Shown: positions 60,051 through 64,000 of the stretch, piece after piece
How the letters are laid out: every line of letters begins with the position of its first letter
How positions within the stretch are numbered: the first letter of the stretch is position 1
From: Heliomarina sp018223035
Lineage (GTDB): Bacteria > Pseudomonadota > Alphaproteobacteria > Rhodobacterales > Rhodobacteraceae
Assembly: GCA_018223035.1 (NCBI GenBank)
Contig: JAAEZD010000005.1
Coordinates: 186,001-250,000 of the forward strand
DNA: 64,000 nt
Reading direction: 5' to 3'
Translations under genes and position numbers: made by a program
Notes under the pieces: model-generated
The model's database searches: none
What the model was told of the DNA's origin: nothing
The model's input: only the letters and a program-made list of their open reading frames with translations

Positions 60051-62783
60051 TTATGGTGTCTTATCCACCTCGGACAACTGCCCGACAAGATCCGCGATAC
60101 TGGCTGCCACGTTTTCCTGCTGTCGTGCCGCTGCCGAGATCCTTCCGAGCGCATCGCTTGTCTTATCCACGCCGTCAAGGATCGCTTCGAAAGCGGTCTT
60201 TGCGGCTTGCGAATGGTCGGTGCCTGTCTGCACCCGCTCTACGGATCCTGAGATCAACCTCGTGATGTCCTGGGCCGCAGTGGAACTGCGCTCGGCCAGT
60301 TTGCGAACTTCGTCGGCGACAACCGAAAATCCGATCCCGTGCTCGCCCGCGCGCGCGGCTTCTATGGCGGCGTTAAAGGCCAGAAGATTGGTCTGGTTGG
60401 CGATCTCGGAAATAGTCGACACGATGTCCGAGATCTCGCTTGAGGATCGCTGGATCAGCTCGATCGACGCAATCGCGTTGGTCAAGGCATCAAGTCCCGT
60501 ATCAGCACTGTTCCGCGCGTCTTTGGTCAGAACAAATGCGTCGGAGGTCGATGTGGCCATCTGGTCGTTGAACTGACCCAGTTCGCCGAATATCTCGCCC
60601 AGTTTTGAGGCCTTCGCCGTAATCTTCTGTTCCAACTCGACCTGGTCGGTCACGTCATAGCCAAACATCACGATGCCGACCGGTTCACCGTCATGATTCA
60701 GTATCGGTGCATAGACCGACTGCAGATAAAAATCGTGACCGAATTTACCGGCATAGTGACCCTTCTCGAATTGGAATTTTCCGGCTCGAAGTTCAATCCA
60801 GAAATCTCGATATGCCTGTGAACGGACGCGGTCAGCCGAGCACAGGGTCGAATGGTGCTGGCCGATCAGCTCTACCTGCGAATATCCCGTCACGCGCTCG
60901 AAATTGGTATTCACACTCAACACCTTGCCCGTCAGGTCGAGGCGGGCCATCACCTCGGCCCGGTCAATGGCGGCCAGTTGGCTGGCTTGGTCCGCCGCCA
61001 GTGCTGTCTCTGCGGAGATATCGGCCACGACGGCCAAGATCTTCTCGAGCCTTCCTTTCAAGTCCAGCACGGGAATATGCATGGCCCTCGTTAGAATTTC
61101 GTCGCCGTCCTTGGCTTGGATCCGAAATTCACCATTTTCCACCGGACCCTGTCTCAGGCAAGACCACGATTCGATATTGTTCCTGTCCCTGGACTCAGCG
61201 GATAGATAACTCTTACCGACCGCACTCGCCTGATCCGGGCAGCCTGTAAGTTCCAAATACCGCTCATTGGCGGCCGTCACTATGCCCTCCGGGTCCACTT
61301 CAGCGACGGCATGAACCCGCTTCAGTCCTTCGTTGATGCATTCAAAGGCGATAGCCGATCTCTGCAGGCAGGTCTTATCGATCACAATCACTCTGACCGA
61401 CGAAACGGCGCCAGCCGCATCCAGTCTAGGAAGGAAGACTGCGTCGACCCAGAACAATGTCCCGCCGTCACCTGTCAGAAAAAAACTTCGCGAAAATACC
61501 TTACCCCGCAGGATATCCTCATGTGCGGTTGCCAGATCTTTTTGCGTATTGTCTGCAAACAGATCGTCCAGTGACAGGCACGTCGCACCTGCCTCGATAT
61601 ATCCTGTCAGCGCGAGGAATTGCTCATTCGCGCTCAATACTCGCAATTCTTGATCCAGCTGAACCGAAGGGAACGCGTCGCCAAATGCTGAAATCTCGCC
61701 TGTCAGGTCTTCGACAAGGGAACGCGTCGCTGTAACATCGGTCGCACAGCATAGCACGCTCTCGGGTTCTCCAACCGTTCCGACAATCGGCACAAAAGAC
61801 GCACGCAGCCAGATCACCTCACCGTCGCGACGGACATGCAGGTATTCACCGGATTTCGACTGACCCGAAGCAAGATCCAACCAGAACTGGCGATACTCCT
61901 TCGTCTTTGTTAGCGTCTTGTCGCACAACAGCCTATGCGATTGGCCAAGGATATCGTCGATATCGTAATCGATCAGATCCAGAAAACGGTTATTGGCGTG
62001 GATAACCCGGCCCTTGAGGTCGTATTCAATCTGTGGGCAGCAAAGGTCCAAAGCTTTCAACCGGCGAGCCTGTCGCTCCGCTTTGCCGGTGTCATCCATA
62101 GCAGAAATGCAGAGCAACACCCGGTCTGGATGCAATTCTCCGCTATTCAGCCGCCGGTAAAAAGCCTTGGCCTGCCTTGTTTCGCCATCGGGGGATGACA
62201 TGGCGAGAACGGATTTCGCGGAACCGGTCCGGGACAGCTCCGCCCACGTCTTGCGACACTGCGTACCGGTTTCCGGCTCATCGGCCCAAAGCGCTTCGTG
62301 CGAAGCTCCGATCAACTCATCGTGGTCGCGCCCCGCAAGCAGGCAAAGCGGGCCATTAGCCTCGATAATCCTCCCTCCCGTGTCCAGTTCCGCAATGGCC
62401 CGACCCTTTTCCAGCGCCGCGATCCGCTGCAGCGCAAGCGGCGAGCCAGTCGGTTCCTCCTGCGCGACCAATATCAGATTGCCCAGCGGATCCTTGTGCA
62501 GCACTCCCGTAAGAACACGGGTCGGATCATCGACGAGGGGCAGGCGGACCTTGACCAAAGAATCCTGCGTCATCACGGCCAGTGTTTGTTCCCAAGCGCC
62601 TTCCGGGCCGATGAGATCCATCACCATCGCCCCTTCCGCACGTCCGGTCGGTGCAAGGGTGTCGGCCATCACGTTACATTCCAGAATGCAGCCGCTCTTT
62701 GGGTCAATACGAAGGAGGTACATCTGGTCCGCAATCGCCCCGGCCAGAGCGATGGTGTCGTCAGGCGATAGGGTTATTGGCAT
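60051..62783 (-). CDS. Soluble multi-PAS methyl-accepting chemotaxis protein
   Basis: From the ATG at 62783 the protein has 910 residues (the frame opens with a TTG at 62846). There are no membrane helices and no HAMP domain. Six PAS-like blocks can be seen, roughly at 10-110, 125-230, 245-355, 370-475, 485-595 and 605-715; the third and sixth are close relatives (VIHANNRFLDL...GQSHRLLCDK and VLSVNTNFERV...GQHHSTLCSA). The C-terminal 190 residues form the MCP signalling hairpin with the tip IANQTNLLAFNAAIEAARAG near 794-813. No CheR-binding pentapeptide is present at the end. It probably senses a cytoplasmic cue, such as redox or energy state. No che genes are nearby. Confidence 0.9.
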   Translation of the reverse strand: MPITLSPDDTIALAGAIADQMYLLRIDPKSGCILECNVMADTLAPTGRAEGAMVMDLIGPEGAWEQTLAVMTQDSLVKVRLPLVDDPTRVLTGVLHKDPLGNLILVAQEEPTGSPLALQRIAALEKGRAIAELDTGGRIIEANGPLCLLAGRDHDELIGASHEALWADEPETGTQCRKTWAELSRTGSAKSVLAMSSPDGETRQAKAFYRRLNSGELHPDRVLLCISAMDDTGKAERQARRLKALDLCCPQIEYDLKGRVIHANNRFLDLIDYDIDDILGQSHRLLCDKTLTKTKEYRQFWLDLASGQSKSGEYLHVRRDGEVIWLRASFVPIVGTVGEPESVLCCATDVTATRSLVEDLTGEISAFGDAFPSVQLDQELRVLSANEQFLALTGYIEAGATCLSLDDLFADNTQKDLATAHEDILRGKVFSRSFFLTGDGGTLFWVDAVFLPRLDAAGAVSSVRVIVIDKTCLQRSAIAFECINEGLKRVHAVAEVDPEGIVTAANERYLELTGCPDQASAVGKSYLSAESRDRNNIESWSCLRQGPVENGEFRIQAKDGDEILTRAMHIPVLDLKGRLEKILAVVADISAETALAADQASQLAAIDRAEVMARLDLTGKVLSVNTNFERVTGYSQVELIGQHHSTLCSADRVRSQAYRDFWIELRAGKFQFEKGHYAGKFGHDFYLQSVYAPILNHDGEPVGIVMFGYDVTDQVELEQKITAKASKLGEIFGELGQFNDQMATSTSDAFVLTKDARNSADTGLDALTNAIASIELIQRSSSEISDIVSTISEIANQTNLLAFNAAIEAARAGEHGIGFSVVADEVRKLAERSSTAAQDITRLISGSVERVQTGTDHSQAAKTAFEAILDGVDKTSDALGRISAAARQQENVAASIADLVGQLSEVDKTP

Positions 62784-62902
62784 GAACTGGGCAGTCCTTC
62801 TGGATGGCACGACTTCGTTTGCGCGCGTCTCTGGTTGGATACCCAAACGTCGTTAACGAATACTTTCCATTAGCCCCCAGGAAGTGGCGATCAGACCCTC
62901 GC

Positions 62903-62937
62903 AAAAAAAAGAAACGCGCGTCTTTCGACGCGCGTTT
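62903..62937 (-). terminator. Rho-independent terminator of the RND pump operon
   Basis: AAACGCGCGTC and GACGCGCGTTT (62912-62922 and 62927-62937) form an 11-bp perfect stem with a 4-base loop. Read on the minus strand it is followed by CTTTTTTTT, a textbook terminator 27 bases past the RND gene stop. Confidence 0.93.
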
Positions 62938-62964
62938 ACCAATAACTCTTTCACGCTAGATAAT

Positions 62965-64000
62965 TCAGGCGGTGCTGGCTTTTTCTTTCCGTCTGGAGCC
63001 CATCGAAGCGATGCGGCTGACCACCACGAAAAAGACCGGCACGAACAGGATGTTCAGCACGGTACCGGTAATCGTACCGCCAAGAACGCCGGTACCGATC
63101 GCGGTCCGCCCGCCTGCACCGGCCCCCGAGCTGAGTACCAGCGGCAGTACGCCAAGCGAGAAAGCCATAGAGGTCATGATGATCGGGCGGAAACGCAGCC
63201 TTGCCGCATGGGTCGCTGCATCCCAGAAATTTTCGCCGCTCTCGTAACGGTCACGGGCGAATTCCACGATCATGATGGCGTTCTTGCCGGTAAGACCGAT
63301 CACCGTGAGCAACCCGACCTGAAAGAAAACACCGTTGTCGAAACCGCCAAGCCAAGCGCTTCCGACCGCACCAAGGACACCAATGGGCATTGCAAGCATG
63401 ACCGCGACTGGAATGGCCCAGCTTTCGTAAAGCGCGGCGAGGGCGAGGAAGACGGCCGCCAGAGCAAGCGCATAAAGGAACGGAGCCTGCGAACCGGATT
63501 CGCGTTCTTCCAGCGACAAGCCGGTCCAGGCGACGGCATAGCCGGGGGGCAGTTGCTGGGCGAGTCGCTCGATCTCGGCCATGGCTTCGCCCGAGCTCAC
63601 GCCGGGTGCTGGAGACCCCTGAAGTTGCATCGATGGAACGCCGTTGTAGCGGATTACACCCTGTGGGCCGTAGGTCCAGTTGCCGGTCGCAAAGTTTGAA
63701 AAGGGCACAAGACTGCCACTTGCGTTGCGTACCCGCCATTTCGCGATGTCCGAGGGCGCGGTCCGTGAATCCGCCTGACCCTGAACATAAACTTTCTTGA
63801 TCCGTCCACGGTCGAGGAAGTCATTCACATAACTTCCAGCCCAGGCAATATTCAGCAGATTGCCGACACTGGTTGCGGAAACCCCCATTGCACCGGCTTT
63901 GCGCCAGTCGATATCAAGATTGTACTGTGCCGCATCCTCAAGGCCGTTCGGCCGCATAGATGCAATCAGCGGGCTTTGCGCCGCCATGCCCAGCATCTGG
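62965..64000 (-). CDS. RND-family efflux pump inner-membrane subunit, C-terminal part
   Basis: The frame is open to the right window edge, so only the last 345 residues are seen; full-length AcrB-type pumps have about 1,040. It covers part of the periplasmic porter domain (SVGNLLNIAWAGSYVNDFLDRGRIKKVYVQ region) and the last six membrane helices, with the RND motif GLTGKNAIMIVEFARDR and RLRFRPIIMTSMAF. The order and sequence fit the HAE1 (hydrophobe/amphiphile efflux) group. A strong terminator follows the gene. The periplasmic adaptor gene is presumably outside the window. Confidence 0.92.
   Translation of the reverse strand, partial: QMLGMAAQSPLIASMRPNGLEDAAQYNLDIDWRKAGAMGVSATSVGNLLNIAWAGSYVNDFLDRGRIKKVYVQGQADSRTAPSDIAKWRVRNASGSLVPFSNFATGNWTYGPQGVIRYNGVPSMQLQGSPAPGVSSGEAMAEIERLAQQLPPGYAVAWTGLSLEERESGSQAPFLYALALAAVFLALAALYESWAIPVAVMLAMPIGVLGAVGSAWLGGFDNGVFFQVGLLTVIGLTGKNAIMIVEFARDRYESGENFWDAATHAARLRFRPIIMTSMAFSLGVLPLVLSSGAGAGGRTAIGTGVLGGTITGTVLNILFVPVFFVVVSRIASMGSRRKEKASTA

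Noticed and set aside
62884..63699. Plus-strand frame of 271 codons opposite the RND pump gene
   Set aside because: It overlaps the terminator and a strongly conserved membrane protein gene on the other strand; its composition is that of a shadow.

Overview
The window looks like a chromosomal segment of an alphaproteobacterium of the family Rhodobacteraceae (Roseobacter-type). The main reasons are the unbroken order dusB/nifR3-ntrB-ntrC-ntrY-ntrX-(lipoprotein)-trkA-trkH-hfq-hflX, the NtrC without a sigma54-contact GAFTGA loop, the divergent DUF6477/DUF6456 pair, the fused ispDF and the IalB-family protein. This placement rests on recalled family features, not on a database search. There are no rRNA or tRNA genes, CRISPR arrays or intact insertion sequences that I can see.

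Layout. 1-3.2 kb: two EamA-type transporters (the first cut by the window edge) and guaA, all on the minus strand. 3.4-8.6 kb: a corrinoid-type MttB-family methyltransferase, the DUF6477/DUF6456 pair, an OxyR-like LysR regulator and a low-GC, extremely lysine-rich orphan gene. 8.8-12.1 kb: lipA, a diheme cytochrome c, a cytochrome c'-like protein and hpt. 12.2-15.4 kb: a small hypothetical, a COQ10/RatA-like START-domain protein, and a translationally coupled ispDF-pgpA-cinA operon. 15.6-28.0 kb: the nitrogen-sensing / potassium-uptake / Hfq block. 28.0-28.95 kb: the decayed remnant of an FAD-dependent oxidoreductase, then aroQ.

29.5-35.3 kb is an envelope-centred region. A Tat-exported DUF882 (M15-like) protein is divergent from a probable operon of L,D-transpeptidase, LpxD-like acyltransferase, dedicated acyl carrier protein and ketoacyl-ACP synthase; an IalB-family exported protein follows in convergent orientation. 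35.5-35.8 kb is a gene-free stretch with a terminator-like hairpin facing an unexplained minus-strand transcript. 35.8-39.3 kb: a HerA-like ATPase (DUF853) and a class A penicillin-binding protein, overlapping tail to tail. 39.3-44.7 kb: a branched-chain amino acid type ABC transporter (livKGFHM), with a GlxA-type regulator upstream. 46.1-48.9 kb: class II DAHP synthase, a membrane-anchored hypothetical and a PAS_5-type protein. 49.1-59.9 kb: yicC-gmk-gamma carbonic anhydrase-transsulfuration enzyme-phoR, then pstSCAB-phoU-phoB behind a clear triple Pho box and closed by a strong terminator. 60.0-64 kb: a soluble multi-PAS chemoreceptor and the 3' part of an RND efflux pump gene.

How they work together: the window holds two nutrient-response circuits (NtrBC/NtrYX for nitrogen/redox; PhoRB-PhoU-Pst for phosphate), core biosynthesis (purine, shikimate, isoprenoid, lipoate), and an envelope locus that is the best candidate for an under-described system: an LpxD-like acyltransferase with its own ACP and condensing enzyme, co-directional with an L,D-transpeptidase. 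The clearest sequence oddities are the loss of GAFTGA in both NtrC and NtrX, the lysine-rich low-GC gene at 7.7-8.6 kb, the FAD-oxidoreductase pseudogene, a tandem 29-nt hairpin repeat between livK and livG, and the possible small RNA at 35.5 kb.
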